Below, one piece after another: positions 31,465-40,979 of a stretch of DNA of 64,000 bases. Position numbers and translations under genes: made by a program. Source of the stretch: Pseudoalteromonas undina (lineage in GTDB: Bacteria; Pseudomonadota; Gammaproteobacteria; Enterobacterales; Alteromonadaceae); assembly GCF_000238275.3 (NCBI RefSeq), contig NZ_AHCF03000003.1:1550001-1614000 (forward strand), read 5' to 3'. Under the pieces are notes generated by a model. It made no database searches. It was not told the origin of the DNA and saw only the letters and a list, made by a program, of their open reading frames with translations. Numbering within the stretch: the first letter of the stretch is position 1; every line of letters begins with the position of its first letter.

Positions 31465-32706
31465 TTATTTTGTGTACGCGCGTGGCATGTTCGATTCTGT
31501 TGTATAGCGCTCACGCAGTTTATCTTGGCGAGATTCAGTACTAACCTCAACTCCATTGATAAACATTTTATTCACGTGGCTGCTCAGCTCAAACGGGTCG
31601 TTACTCCACATAACAACATCAGCGGCTTTACCTACTTCTAAGCTACCGGCATTAATACCAAATACATCAGCTACATTCGAGGTCATGGCCTTTAATGCGC
31701 CTTGTTGGCTCATACCGTAAGACACTGCGTTACCGGCATCGTAGCGAAGCTGGTAAACATTGTGGCTGGCATCGCCACCCACAGTTAATAGCACTTTAAC
31801 ACCGGCTTTTTCTAGTATGCCGGCATTATTTAAGCTTGCATTAAGTGAGTCGAAACTGCCTGGTAAGTTATCCATTGCACTAATGATCACAGGAATGCCT
31901 GCTTTAGCGATGCGATCTTTAACTACAACGGCATCTTGAGCGCCATTAAGGACAATGTTTACGCCAAACTGCTGTTTCACTTTTATTAGTTCAACAATAT
32001 CAGCCGAACGCGACACACTAATTAGTAATGGCATATCGCCTTTTAGTACTTTAGCCATTATGGTGTCTTCAGCACTTGGCTTAGCGTCGTCTTTTTTAGC
32101 TTCTTTGCTTGCTTTAGTTTGATGCTCATCTAACTTATTGATAAGTGTTTGCAAGGTAAATGCACGAGAGCCTTTGCTGCGTTCACCCAAATGAACCACT
32201 AATGCTGCTTGCTTTTTATTTACGCTTTCGAAGCTACCACTTAAATCAACAACACTTGCAAGGCCTGCAAATATGCTGTCACCACCGTAAGGGGTGATCA
32301 AATCGCGAGTAATACCGCCTTTACGTGCATAAGGAATTAAGCTTGAACGAGGATTAAATGCCAAGCTTGCATCAAAATCGATACCCGCTTTGTCTTCTCC
32401 TGCATCGCGAGAACCGGCAACCGCACCTACTTCAACTAAGCCAAGCTGGTTTACACTGGCTATAAAACCTGGGGTCACTATTTGACCTTGAGCATCAATA
32501 ACTTTGTCAACTTTAAAATCGCTAGGGTTAATGGCAGTGATTTTGCCATCATTCATAACTATGCTAGCTCCTTCTAATACACCTTGATCTGAAGATGTAT
32601 GCAAAGTTGCATTAATAATTGCCAGTGACTCTGCGCTCACGGTACCCGATGCTAATAGCCCTGCAGCAACCAGAGAAAGCGAAAACGAACGTGATAATTT
32701 TTTCAT
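31465..32706 (-). CDS. Exported amidohydrolase-like protein lacking the HxH metal motif
   Basis: A 413-residue periplasmic protein: Sec signal peptide (residues 1-25, cleaved after TVSA), the amidohydrolase N-terminal beta-sandwich (IINATLHTSSDQGVL, GKITAINP) and the C-terminal part typical of the superfamily (NVADVFGINAGSLEVGKAAD, VVMWSNDPFELSSHV). Where active members have the HxH zinc motif after VTPGF, this reads VTPGFIASVNQLG, so two metal ligands are missing. It may be an inactive partner of the next protein, eleven bases upstream in the same operon. The pair order (active, then degenerate) fits a two-subunit or accessory arrangement, which is inference. Substrate unknown. Confidence 0.85.
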   Translation of the reverse strand: MKKLSRSFSLSLVAAGLLASGTVSAESLAIINATLHTSSDQGVLEGASIVMNDGKITAINPSDFKVDKVIDAQGQIVTPGFIASVNQLGLVEVGAVAGSRDAGEDKAGIDFDASLAFNPRSSLIPYARKGGITRDLITPYGGDSIFAGLASVVDLSGSFESVNKKQAALVVHLGERSKGSRAFTLQTLINKLDEHQTKASKEAKKDDAKPSAEDTIMAKVLKGDMPLLISVSRSADIVELIKVKQQFGVNIVLNGAQDAVVVKDRIAKAGIPVIISAMDNLPGSFDSLNASLNNAGILEKAGVKVLLTVGGDASHNVYQLRYDAGNAVSYGMSQQGALKAMTSNVADVFGINAGSLEVGKAADVVMWSNDPFELSSHVNKMFINGVEVSTESRQDKLRERYTTESNMPRAYTK

Positions 32707-32717
32707 TCTGGGGCTCC

Positions 32718-34100
32718 TTATTGTTGACCTAACATAAAATCACTTTGTGCTTGGAATGCGCTATCGTTTCTATCGTAAACTTTTGCACCATCAACAAACA
32801 CTTGCTCTGCTTTTGCATAAACACTAAACGGGCTTTGATTCCAAATAACAACATCAGCTTGTTTACCTGTTTCAAGTGAGCCTGTTTTATCTTCAATACC
32901 TAACGATTTTGCGGCATTAGCTGTGATCCACTTAATTGCATGCTGCTCAGAAATATCAAACCCATTTTGGTTTGCACTGAACATAACTTTCGCTGCTTCT
33001 TGGTTTAAGCGTTGAATCGTCGTGTCAGAATCTGAGTGCACAACGGCACATGAGTTTTTAACGGCATCAACAATTGCTACGTTCTCTTGCACCATATCGT
33101 AGGCTTCCATTTTAAAGCCCCACCAGTCTGGCCAAAGTGCAGCACACGAGCCGTTTTCAGCCAGTAAATCAGCAATTTTGTATGCTTCAATACCGTGATG
33201 GAATGTGCCCGCATGATAATTAAACTCTTTTGAAAGGTCGATCATCATCGCCATTTCTTCTGCTTTGTAGCAGTGATTGTGAATACGAACGTCACCTTCT
33301 AAAACACCGCGTAATGTATCGTATTTAATATCTCGGTGTGGAGCTTCTGGGTTTTTACCCGCAGCGTAATCAGCATCGTATTTATCCCACTCACGCTTAT
33401 ATTCTTGAGCACCAATCCATGCTGTGCGATAACCTGCCATATTACCCATACGTGTCATCGGTAATACACCTTTTCGACCGTAAACACGTTTAGGATTTTC
33501 ACCACAGGCCATTTTTAAACCGTATGGCGCATCAGGAAATTTCATTCCTTGCATGGTATGAGCCGGTACATTTTTAAGGGTAACGCCACGTCCACCAAAT
33601 AAATTAGCTGAACCTGGTAAAATTTGTAATGACGTAATACCGCCTTCGCGTGCACGATTAAAACCTGGATCTTGTGGCCAAATTGAATGCTCAACCCATA
33701 CTTCTGCCGTATTAGGGCTGGTCATTTCGTTACCATCTTGATGAGACTCAACCGATGGATTTGGATAAGCACCTAAATGTGAATGAACGTCAATAATGCC
33801 TGGTGTTACCCATTTACCTTGCGCGTCAATAGTGGTGTCTGCATTAGCGGTTAAATCTTTACCAACTTGCTGCACTTTACCGTCAACAATCAGTACGTCA
33901 GCTTCATCTAAACGCTCACCCGTACCTGTTAATACCGTTGCATTAGTGATCAAGGTGCTTGATGTCGCTACTGGCTGATAAGTACTTGGGTATGGGTTTT
34001 TATTAATGGTTACTTTTGGATCTTGTGGGCCGCTTTCTTGGCAACCAACAAGTGCTGCTGCTAAACCAACAGCTAACAATGAGGGAGCAAATTTTTGCAT
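32718..34100 (-). CDS. Lipoprotein amidohydrolase
   Basis: A 460-residue metal-dependent hydrolase of the amidohydrolase superfamily with a lipoprotein signal peptide (AAALVGCQESG, Cys at residue 20). Metal-site motifs are intact: WVTPGIIDVHSHLGAYPNP with HSH, then a run of His (RIHNHCYKAEEM, FNYHAGTFHHGIEAYK) and CAVVHSDSD for the catalytic Asp region. The C-terminal repeat of the sandwich domain is SLETGKQADVVIWNQSPF. It is anchored to a membrane facing the periplasm and is first of the pair; it could act on peptides or cyclic amides, but the sequence does not tell. Confidence 0.88.
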   Translation of the reverse strand: MQKFAPSLLAVGLAAALVGCQESGPQDPKVTINKNPYPSTYQPVATSSTLITNATVLTGTGERLDEADVLIVDGKVQQVGKDLTANADTTIDAQGKWVTPGIIDVHSHLGAYPNPSVESHQDGNEMTSPNTAEVWVEHSIWPQDPGFNRAREGGITSLQILPGSANLFGGRGVTLKNVPAHTMQGMKFPDAPYGLKMACGENPKRVYGRKGVLPMTRMGNMAGYRTAWIGAQEYKREWDKYDADYAAGKNPEAPHRDIKYDTLRGVLEGDVRIHNHCYKAEEMAMMIDLSKEFNYHAGTFHHGIEAYKIADLLAENGSCAALWPDWWGFKMEAYDMVQENVAIVDAVKNSCAVVHSDSDTTIQRLNQEAAKVMFSANQNGFDISEQHAIKWITANAAKSLGIEDKTGSLETGKQADVVIWNQSPFSVYAKAEQVFVDGAKVYDRNDSAFQAQSDFMLGQQ

Positions 34101-34200
34101 GTTTTTAGGTTCTCCTGTTTTTTTACTACTTTAGCGAAAGCAAACGCATAAAGCTAAAAAAACAGGTGAAAAGGCCGTTATTTAAGGTGAGTTTCTGTAA

Positions 34201-34986
34201 TTATTTTTTTATATAATTGTTATAAAGCTTATCCAGAGCTCCTTCGGTGGTGAGCGATGGATCTTTACTTATAAAGTGTTTAACCGTTCGGGTTACAAAA
34301 TCTGAGTTTTGCTTATGTAATTTTGAAAAATCTTTAATCAATGTATTACCATCTTTTGCGGCTGTGACTTTATCATGGCGATGTCTGTATTGGCTCAATG
34401 CCTTATTAAAATCACCTTGATAGTCTTCCACTAAAATTTTATAAAAATCACTTTTTTGTACCTTTAAAACATTAATGCAATAATTAAGCGCTTCTTTAAA
34501 GTCGTAAAATACAGTGCCTTCTACATCAAACTCTTTGGTTTTTTCACGCACTGTGACACGTGCTTCTTCAGTGGCATAACTAAACCCCGTAAAAGCGAGT
34601 CGCTCAGCAGCTTCTTTACCGAGTTTCATACCCGCTTGAATACTATGAGCAAATTCATCACTCATGTCAGCGAGCTCGTTTTCTTCCCACATGTTATAAA
34701 CGCGCAAAGGCTTTGCATACTTATTAGATAACTTCTTTTTAAGTTTGCTAAATCGCTCATCAATGGTCATTAATCGCTCATTGTGAAGTAATGCATGGCA
34801 TTCATAACAAGCTGCAATGGCAACAAAGTCAGCTTCTTCACCTAGATCAATAATACTTTGTAGCATATGCAATGGCGGGCAATGATCGCGCTCTGTTGCC
34901 TCACAGCCGCAATAAAAACATTGGTTAAAATGCTGTTGCTCACAAGCATAAGCTTGCTGGTAGTAACTTGCTAACGTTTTATTCAC
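34201..34986 (-). CDS. HNH-like zinc-finger protein, function unknown
   Basis: A 261-residue cytoplasmic protein. The first 70 residues look like an HNH/treble-clef fold: CFYCGC (C23, C26), ERDHCPP (D34, H35) and CYECHALLH (C60, C63, H68). The Asp-His pair between two Cys-x-x-Cys knuckles is the HNH pattern. The remaining 190 residues are helical and charged with no motif I recognise. It may be a nuclease, but a structural zinc finger is possible. It is single, and upstream of the lipoprotein amidohydrolase on the same strand with 100 bases between. Confidence 0.75.
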   Translation of the reverse strand: MNKTLASYYQQAYACEQQHFNQCFYCGCEATERDHCPPLHMLQSIIDLGEEADFVAIAACYECHALLHNERLMTIDERFSKLKKKLSNKYAKPLRVYNMWEENELADMSDEFAHSIQAGMKLGKEAAERLAFTGFSYATEEARVTVREKTKEFDVEGTVFYDFKEALNYCINVLKVQKSDFYKILVEDYQGDFNKALSQYRHRHDKVTAAKDGNTLIKDFSKLHKQNSDFVTRTVKHFISKDPSLTTEGALDKLYNNYIKK

Positions 34987-35230
34987 AATTGCGCTCCAAA
35001 AATATAAAATGCCACAAATTTAGGGCGCGATAATAACAGCCTGAAAAAATATTTCAGTAGGAAAACGCTAAAGTGTGTCAAAAATAAATTATTTATGAAC
35101 AACTTTTCATACACCTACAAAATTGCACGATTTATATACACATCTTCTTACAGCTTACCCCATTCAGTTAACAACATTTCGGCTACATTAAGCAATACTT
35201 AAGTTGCATATAAACAAAGAGGCAAATACT

Positions 35231-35593
35231 ATGATTTCTTTCAAAGCAACTCTATATTCAACTGTATTATTGGGCGCAGCAACATTAACAGCTCCTGTAA
35301 TGGCGGCCACTTTTGTTGCCGCTGATTCATCACCCGGTACCCAAGCTTGCATGGCCGTTGCATCTAACAAAAGACTGACACTGCTCAGAACAATGAAAAA
35401 TCTACGTATAGATAAACATGTAATTAGCAAAAAATTACTCTGTAATGATTTATCAGTGGGTGACTTTGTAACGCTGTATGATTTAAATAAATCAGCACAA
35501 TTTTTAAATATTGAAGCATCTACTAGTACGTCAATAAGAGATTTAGCAAAAGTAAACAAACCGCTTGTAGTTATTATGGCGGGATCTAAATAA
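35231..35593 (+). CDS. Exported DUF3718-type small protein
   Basis: A 120-residue secreted protein: signal peptide MISFKATLYS...PVMA (about 25 residues), then a small domain with two Cys (TQACMAVAS and KKLLCNDLS) likely bridged, and repeated Arg/Lys. It matches my memory of the DUF3718 family of Alteromonadales periplasmic proteins of unknown role. I chose the ATG at 35231, with AGAGG eight bases upstream, over the ATG at 35204. The minus-strand frame over the same DNA is a shadow. Confidence 0.75.
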   Translation: MISFKATLYSTVLLGAATLTAPVMAATFVAADSSPGTQACMAVASNKRLTLLRTMKNLRIDKHVISKKLLCNDLSVGDFVTLYDLNKSAQFLNIEASTSTSIRDLAKVNKPLVVIMAGSK

Positions 35594-35695
35594 CCTGAGT
35601 TCTAATTAAAAAATCGTGAGTTTTAAATGCGTTTAATTTACTCTAGCCAAACACGTTAGGCAGGGCTTAGTACCTGCTTAACGTGTATTTAATTA

Positions 35696-36388
35696 TTAAA
35701 TAAGCGCTGCCAACAAGCCAAACAAACCACCAAATACCCCACCCCACACAACGAGCCAGCCTAAATGTTCGCGGATCATGGTTTGAATTATTTCTTTTAC
35801 CATTTTAGGGGTGAGTTCATCTAAGCGTTCATCCACTAACTTAAGCACCGTATTATGCAAACTTTCCGCGTTATTACCTTGGGTTAACATGTCGCTTAAT
35901 AGCGTTTTAAAATCGTCGGTGTCGCTTATTTGCACCAGCGATAATTGCATTTTTTCAATAAACTTTTCTCGCATTGGCTCAACGGCTTCAGTGCCGCCAA
36001 ACATTGCAAGCATGCTACCAAATTGTGATTGCTCAATAACCACTAACAAATTATCGAATGCAGGGTTTAAATCTACTTTATAAATTACCGATTCAAAATC
36101 AATCGTTGGCTGTGCCTTACTTAGAAGCTTGTCTATTTTATGCTCAGAAAAGAACTCCGTAAGTATTAAATTTCTTATAGCCACTTTAAAGCTTTCAAAC
36201 TTAAGCGCAATTACACCTGATCCATATAAAAACGGTACTTTTTCAAACAGCATATGAATAGCGAGTAAATTTGTAACCGCACCAGAGAGTGCAAATAAAC
36301 CCACTGAAAGTACAATGGCTTGATCAAATACAAAACCAATAACAACACAACACGCTGCTAATAAGTTAGTGATAAAACTTTTATTCAT
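35696..36388 (-). CDS. DUF445 family membrane protein
   Basis: A 230-residue protein with an N-terminal pair of membrane helices (8-26 and 30-50), the SGAVTNLLAIHMLFEKVPFL motif diagnostic of DUF445, a helical soluble middle, and a C-terminal helix (GWLVVWGGVFGGLFGLLAAL). The family is thought to be a membrane-anchored scaffold but has no established role. It is shorter than the typical 400 residues. A stand-alone gene. Confidence 0.82.
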   Translation of the reverse strand: MNKSFITNLLAACCVVIGFVFDQAIVLSVGLFALSGAVTNLLAIHMLFEKVPFLYGSGVIALKFESFKVAIRNLILTEFFSEHKIDKLLSKAQPTIDFESVIYKVDLNPAFDNLLVVIEQSQFGSMLAMFGGTEAVEPMREKFIEKMQLSLVQISDTDDFKTLLSDMLTQGNNAESLHNTVLKLVDERLDELTPKMVKEIIQTMIREHLGWLVVWGGVFGGLFGLLAALI

Positions 36389-36509
36389 TTTTATTCCATT
36401 TCAGTGATTTGTATCAGAAATTGATAGTCTTAATTTTACACCGATTAATTTGTTTATTTAATCCCTTTTTGCCATAGTTTATTTATAGGTTTAAAAGGTG
36501 ACTATTGTT

Positions 36510-37376
36510 ATGTGGAAAACAATCAATCAACAGATCAGCCAAGCTATCCATTACGATTTTAAACACACCCATAAACGTCAGTTGCAAAATACATCCACCG
36601 ATAAGTTGTTTCACTTAAGCGATGGCAAGCACAATTACTTAGTTAAAATTGCGCAAAAACATGAACTAGAACGCTTTGAGGCTCAAGCTCAAGGTTTAAA
36701 ACAGCTTACTCAAAACAGTGTATTTATGGTGCCCGACTGCATTACAACTGGGGCCAATATAGAATTCGCCTTTATTGTATTAGAGTGGCTTGCACTTGAC
36801 GAGCTCCCCCATACCCATTGGTCAGCTATGGGGGAGCATCTTGCTATGTTACATCAAAAACACCAGCAAGCGATGTTTGGTTTTGACACCGACAATTATT
36901 TAAGCTCAACACCTCAACCCAATCAGTGGCATAAAAAATGGGATGTATTTTTTGCAGAAGAACGTATTGGTTGGCAATTACAGCTATTAGCTGAAAAAGG
37001 CATTGTACTTGCAGACTCCGAGCAACTGATAAATTTAGTAAAAGAGCAACTGCATAATCATCATGTTTTACCCTCACTATTACATGGCGATTTTTGGCGC
37101 GGTAATATGGGCTTTGTAAACAACATTCCGACCTTATTTGACCCTGCCTGCTATTACGGTGATCGGGAGGTCGATATTGCTATGAGTGAGCTTTATGCCC
37201 CCCTCCCTGAAGAGTTTTATAGTACCTACAATCACCAATACCCTTTAGCTCAGGGTTATGAACAACGTAAGCTTGTTTACCAGCTTTACCCTATTTTAAA
37301 CAACGCCAACATTTATGCGGGGCATTATTTAAATCAGGCTAAAGACCACGTTGATAAACTAATTAAACTAAAATAA
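36510..37376 (+). CDS. Fructosamine kinase family protein
   Basis: A 288-residue protein kinase-like fold enzyme; family members phosphorylate ketosamines on glycated proteins, or related sugars. Seen: LVKIAQKHELERFEAQAQGL with the ATP-binding Lys and the Glu, LEWLALDELP hinge, the catalytic loop LLHGDFWRGNMGF (HGD-x5-N), and the metal-binding DPACYYGDREVDIA. Cytoplasmic. The ATG at 36510 is used; a GTG at 36498 in frame is possible but sits directly on the AAAAGG. The E. coli counterpart is YniA. Confidence 0.9.
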   Translation: MWKTINQQISQAIHYDFKHTHKRQLQNTSTDKLFHLSDGKHNYLVKIAQKHELERFEAQAQGLKQLTQNSVFMVPDCITTGANIEFAFIVLEWLALDELPHTHWSAMGEHLAMLHQKHQQAMFGFDTDNYLSSTPQPNQWHKKWDVFFAEERIGWQLQLLAEKGIVLADSEQLINLVKEQLHNHHVLPSLLHGDFWRGNMGFVNNIPTLFDPACYYGDREVDIAMSELYAPLPEEFYSTYNHQYPLAQGYEQRKLVYQLYPILNNANIYAGHYLNQAKDHVDKLIKLK

Positions 37377-37466
37377 ATGTAGTAAACAAAATATAAGCAC
37401 TATAGTTATTATTAGCTCGTTGTGTGTTACCCACGTAAAAAAACTTAGTTTTTATGAGGTGTTATT

Positions 37467-37670
37467 ATGAAAGACTTTTTATCACAACGTATCGCCTGCC
37501 CACATTGTGGACACCATATTCATTTAGATCTCGATGCCAGTATGGGCGATCAAGACTACTATGAAGAATGCAGTGCCTGTTGTAACCTTATACACTTAAA
37601 CATGCACATAGATTATGCACGTAATAAGTTAGAGTTACATGTAGACAGCGATGACGAACAAATATTTTAA
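37467..37670 (+). CDS. CPXCG-motif cysteine-rich protein
   Basis: A 67-residue protein with two Cys pairs, CPHCG (residues 10-14) and CSACC, an arrangement suited to binding one zinc. Acidic C-terminal half. The CPXCG family is widespread in marine gammaproteobacteria and uncharacterised. A TGAGGTG ribosome binding site precedes it. The stop lies against the end of the convergent ribE. Confidence 0.85.
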   Translation: MKDFLSQRIACPHCGHHIHLDLDASMGDQDYYEECSACCNLIHLNMHIDYARNKLELHVDSDDEQIF

Positions 37671-38293
37671 CTATGTTGGCGCATGTAGTTTTCAACGGTG
37701 TTTATAATTGCATAGGTTTGCTGGTCGACTTCAATATTGAACTCATCACCCACAACGGCTTCACCTAAATTAGTTATATCGAGTGTTTCTGGTATTAAAT
37801 GCAACCAAAAGCCAAACTCATCAGTATTACCCACCGTTAAACTTGCACCATTAACAGATACAAATCCTTTGTATAGCACATATTTTTGCCATTTTTGTGG
37901 TAGGCTGAGCTGTATTTTGTAGTTGTTTTCTAACTTCACTATTTGCGCAATTTTTGCGGTGCAATGAATATGTCCAGATACAATGTGCCCACCCAACTCA
38001 GTACCAAACGACACTGAACGCTCGTAATTAACTAAACTACCCAATTCCAGTTGCCCAAAATTAGTTAGCTGCAGGGTTTCATCAATAACATCAAAATGCA
38101 CTTGAGCAACCACATCATGATTACTTAGCTCTACTTTCACAACAGTCAAACAGCAACCATTTATAGCGATGCTGGCACCTAAGTCTAAATGCTTCACGTA
38201 TTGCTCATTAACAGAAACTACCAAGCGTAATACGCCCTGTGCATGGGTTTTAGAAACTACCGTTGCTTGAGTTTGAATAATACCGGTAAACAT
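37667..38293 (-). CDS. ribE: Riboflavin synthase subunit alpha
   Basis: A 208-residue enzyme that dismutates two lumazine molecules to riboflavin. Two lumazine-binding repeats are visible: MFTGIIQTQATV with INGCCLTVV in the first and GHIVSGHIHCTAKI with FVSVNGASLTVG in the second. The start MFTGII is diagnostic. Length is normal. It is divergent from the MATE exporter, as ribE and mdtK are in E. coli. No FMN riboswitch is visible in the 190-base gap. Confidence 0.95.
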   Translation of the reverse strand: MFTGIIQTQATVVSKTHAQGVLRLVVSVNEQYVKHLDLGASIAINGCCLTVVKVELSNHDVVAQVHFDVIDETLQLTNFGQLELGSLVNYERSVSFGTELGGHIVSGHIHCTAKIAQIVKLENNYKIQLSLPQKWQKYVLYKGFVSVNGASLTVGNTDEFGFWLHLIPETLDITNLGEAVVGDEFNIEVDQQTYAIINTVENYMRQHS

Positions 38294-38483
38294 AAAAATC
38301 GCTTCTATTTCTTACAAAGTGCTAGTTTAACGTATCAAAAGACAAAATCATTCACTTAATAGCACTTATTCATGGTTATTTTCACCACCAAGATGAATTA
38401 AATACAAACACCGACCACCAGCATAGCTTGGCTGATCACAATAGATTACAATGCGACTATGTTTTTCTGAATAGCTGTTTTTT

Positions 38484-39839
38484 ATGACTTTTTGTAGTTG
38501 GGAAGCCAAACGTTTACTTTCTCTTGCCGTTCCCGTTTTTTTAGCACAAGTAACTTTAGTATTAATGTCTGTGGTTGACACCATTATGGCCGGACAAGTG
38601 AGTCCTACCGATTTAGCTGCACTGTCAATTGCAACGGGGATATGGAACCCAATTTTATTAGCAATACAAGGGATTTTATTAGCATTAACGGGCGTTATTG
38701 CACAATTCGCTGGTGCTAAAGATCGTAACGGCATCAGCCATTATTTTCAGCAAGCCCTTTATTTAACACTCCTTTTAAGTATTGCTGGTTTTAGTGCGGC
38801 GCAGCTTGCCAATACTGTTATTTTACAGCTAGATACCACCCCTGCAATTGCTGGACTTGCTTTTGACTACATTCATTTTGTTAAATGGGGTGTATTTGGC
38901 TTTTTAATTTTTACCGTTTACATAAATATGACCGAAGGCATGGGGATGACCAAGCCTGCATTTTATATTAGCCTACTGGGGCTTGCGGTAAATATTCCAC
39001 TCAATTATATTTTTATCAATGGCTTATTTGGCCTACCAGCATTTGGCGGAGCCGGTTGTGGTATTGCTACCGCACTCGTATTTACTGTTATGGCCATTGC
39101 GCAGGTGACTTATTGCCAGCTCAGCAAAAAAGTAGACGCCAAAGGCTTATTAACAGGCTTTGAAAAACCTAACTTTAAAACCATAGGTATTATTACCAAA
39201 CTCGGTATTCCTATATCACTAGCCACTTTTTTTGAAGTAACCTTGTTTGCCTGTATACCTTTATTTATTGCGCACTTAGGAGCTGTGGCCGTGTCTGGCC
39301 ATCAAATTGCAGCCAGTGTTACGGCACTATTATTTATGATGCCTCTTAGCCTCTCAATTGCAATTAGCATACGAATTGGTAATTTATTTGGGCAAAATCA
39401 TTTAGAACAATTAAAAGTAGCCGTGTCTACAAGTTATATTTTAGCGGCAATTATCGCTCTATTTATTGCTTTTATTACTTTTATAGGTCGCGATGTGATT
39501 AGCCAGCTTTATAGCGATAGCCCTGCGGTACTCGCACTTGCTTCATCAATTATGATTTTAGCCTGTATTTATCAACTTCCTGATGCATTACAAGTAGCTG
39601 CAAATGGTATATTGAGAGGCTTAAAGCACACCGCGCCTATTTCTTATATCACTTTTATCTCTTATTGGTTAATCGGCTTTAGTTTAGGTTACGTATTAGC
39701 AAGAACAGACTTAATAGTGCCAGCAATGGGCCCTCACGGTTTTTGGATAGGTATTATCGTTGGATTATCAGTTGCAGCTGTACTACTGATGCTGACAGTG
39801 CATAGGCGATTTAAACGTGAACCATTTATTCTCTCTTAA
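38484..39839 (+). CDS. norM: MATE family multidrug efflux transporter
   Basis: A 451-residue inner-membrane protein with twelve predicted helices in two related halves. MATE signatures: VPVFLAQVTLVLMSVVDTIM at the start, MAGQVSPTDLAALSIATGIW, and in the second half LGIPISLATFFEVTLF with AHLGAVAVSGHQIA. It exports cationic drugs in exchange for Na+ or H+. Its position divergent from ribE and near tRNA-Val genes matches mdtK of E. coli, which supports orthology. The start has no strong ribosome binding site. It overlaps the next gene by 23 bases. Confidence 0.92.
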   Translation: MTFCSWEAKRLLSLAVPVFLAQVTLVLMSVVDTIMAGQVSPTDLAALSIATGIWNPILLAIQGILLALTGVIAQFAGAKDRNGISHYFQQALYLTLLLSIAGFSAAQLANTVILQLDTTPAIAGLAFDYIHFVKWGVFGFLIFTVYINMTEGMGMTKPAFYISLLGLAVNIPLNYIFINGLFGLPAFGGAGCGIATALVFTVMAIAQVTYCQLSKKVDAKGLLTGFEKPNFKTIGIITKLGIPISLATFFEVTLFACIPLFIAHLGAVAVSGHQIAASVTALLFMMPLSLSIAISIRIGNLFGQNHLEQLKVAVSTSYILAAIIALFIAFITFIGRDVISQLYSDSPAVLALASSIMILACIYQLPDALQVAANGILRGLKHTAPISYITFISYWLIGFSLGYVLARTDLIVPAMGPHGFWIGIIVGLSVAAVLLMLTVHRRFKREPFILS

Positions 39840-40866
39840 TCAACCTAAAACTACCACACTGCCACTTAAATGGTTACTGGCAGTGTGTTGTATCTTACTT
39901 TTTGGCTGCTCAGAGCAGCCCAGTGAGGCAAATAAAACCTATTTGTCTCGCTTAAGTAGTACCTTGCAAGTTCCTAAGCCAAACACAAACCCATTGCAAC
40001 AACTTACTTTAGTTGAGCCTGTTGAAGCTTTACAACCAGCAATTAAAATTGGCATAACTGAACTTGCTGGTATTAGCCAATGTAAACTGAACGTTTTAAT
40101 AAGCGAGCATAATAATCAGTTAGGTAAAACAGCCACCGCTGCTAGCCAATTGAAGTACCAAATAGATTTTATTCAAAGCGCGCAAAACTGTTTAAATAGC
40201 TTGGATAAACAAAGCAAGATTTACAACAAAATTGCTGCGGCAAAAACTCAAAAACAAGCTCAGCTTACTCAGTTTTTCAACAATATGTTATTTAGTGAGC
40301 CCGAACTCAACAGCAGTTGGCAATTAACCGGCCAAGAGCTCAGCACTCAACCGGCTGGGTTTAGCGACACAGTTGAGGGGCTTAAAAAGCTAACTACCAT
40401 AAAACAGCTAATAGAAAACCAAAATAGTATGGCAATAAACAGTGATGATATTTTGTCAGCGCTTGAGCCGCTTAACAAATACGAGTTTAACCAACAACTT
40501 ATTCAAGCCGCGCGTGAACAAATTAGCTTAAATCATGCGGCCACCCAGTTTGTAAATACTTTAACGCTTGAAGATATATGCCCAAAGGGTAAAAACAAGC
40601 AGCAAGCTAAAATTGTCAGTAATATATTCAATAAATATTATTTGAAACAAATTCAGCCTTATCAAGCTCAGCTTAGTGGCTATTTAGAAACATTGCAGCC
40701 GCTTTATGTGCAGCTGTGGTTTAATCAAGCAGTAAGCAGTGAAGAAGTAAATGCCCTTCTTGACCCAAACGCTAAAAACTTACTCGCTCAGCTAAAATCG
40801 TCAGCAAAAGAGCATGTTATATGGTGGCAAAAATTTTATAAAACGTGTGAAATCAGTCCAATATGA
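39817..40866 (+). CDS. DUF3080-type lipoprotein
   Basis: A 349-residue protein with an early membrane-spanning signal (LKWLLAVCCILLFGCSEQ): lipobox LFGC, Cys at residue 31. The mature part is Gln/Leu/Asn-rich and helical with Cys in ISQCKLNVL, SAQNCLN, EDICPKG and KTCEIS. I recall this as DUF3080, uncharacterised and often beside the MATE gene in Alteromonadales. It overlaps the MATE gene by 23 bases, implying co-expression. The 16-residue stretch before the hydrophobic core is longer than usual, so a downstream start is possible. Confidence 0.78.
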   Translation: MNHLFSLNQPKTTTLPLKWLLAVCCILLFGCSEQPSEANKTYLSRLSSTLQVPKPNTNPLQQLTLVEPVEALQPAIKIGITELAGISQCKLNVLISEHNNQLGKTATAASQLKYQIDFIQSAQNCLNSLDKQSKIYNKIAAAKTQKQAQLTQFFNNMLFSEPELNSSWQLTGQELSTQPAGFSDTVEGLKKLTTIKQLIENQNSMAINSDDILSALEPLNKYEFNQQLIQAAREQISLNHAATQFVNTLTLEDICPKGKNKQQAKIVSNIFNKYYLKQIQPYQAQLSGYLETLQPLYVQLWFNQAVSSEEVNALLDPNAKNLLAQLKSSAKEHVIWWQKFYKTCEISPI

Positions 40867-40979
40867 ATAAAAAAACGGCAAATGAACTCAAATAGCATAA
40901 ACATGCTTGATTCACTCCCCATCACGCTATATATTAGCGACCGTTGTTAAGCAATTAACAACTCTTAAATACATGCAGT
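40867..40979 (+). promoter_or_regulatory. Candidate promoter region of the tRNA-Val cluster
   Basis: TTGTTA at 40944 and TAAATA at 40966 are 16 bases apart, just before the first tRNA-like sequence. A perfect hairpin GTTGTTAA-GCAA-TTAACAAC (40943-40962) overlaps the -35 element. Suggestive only. Confidence 0.3.

Noticed and set aside
35188..35559. 123-residue minus-strand frame
   Set aside because: Antisense to the DUF3718-type gene, which has a signal peptide and a good ribosome binding site.
38366..38734. 122-residue minus-strand frame overlapping the MATE gene start
   Set aside because: Its sequence lies antisense to the conserved MATE N-terminus and lacks features of a real protein.
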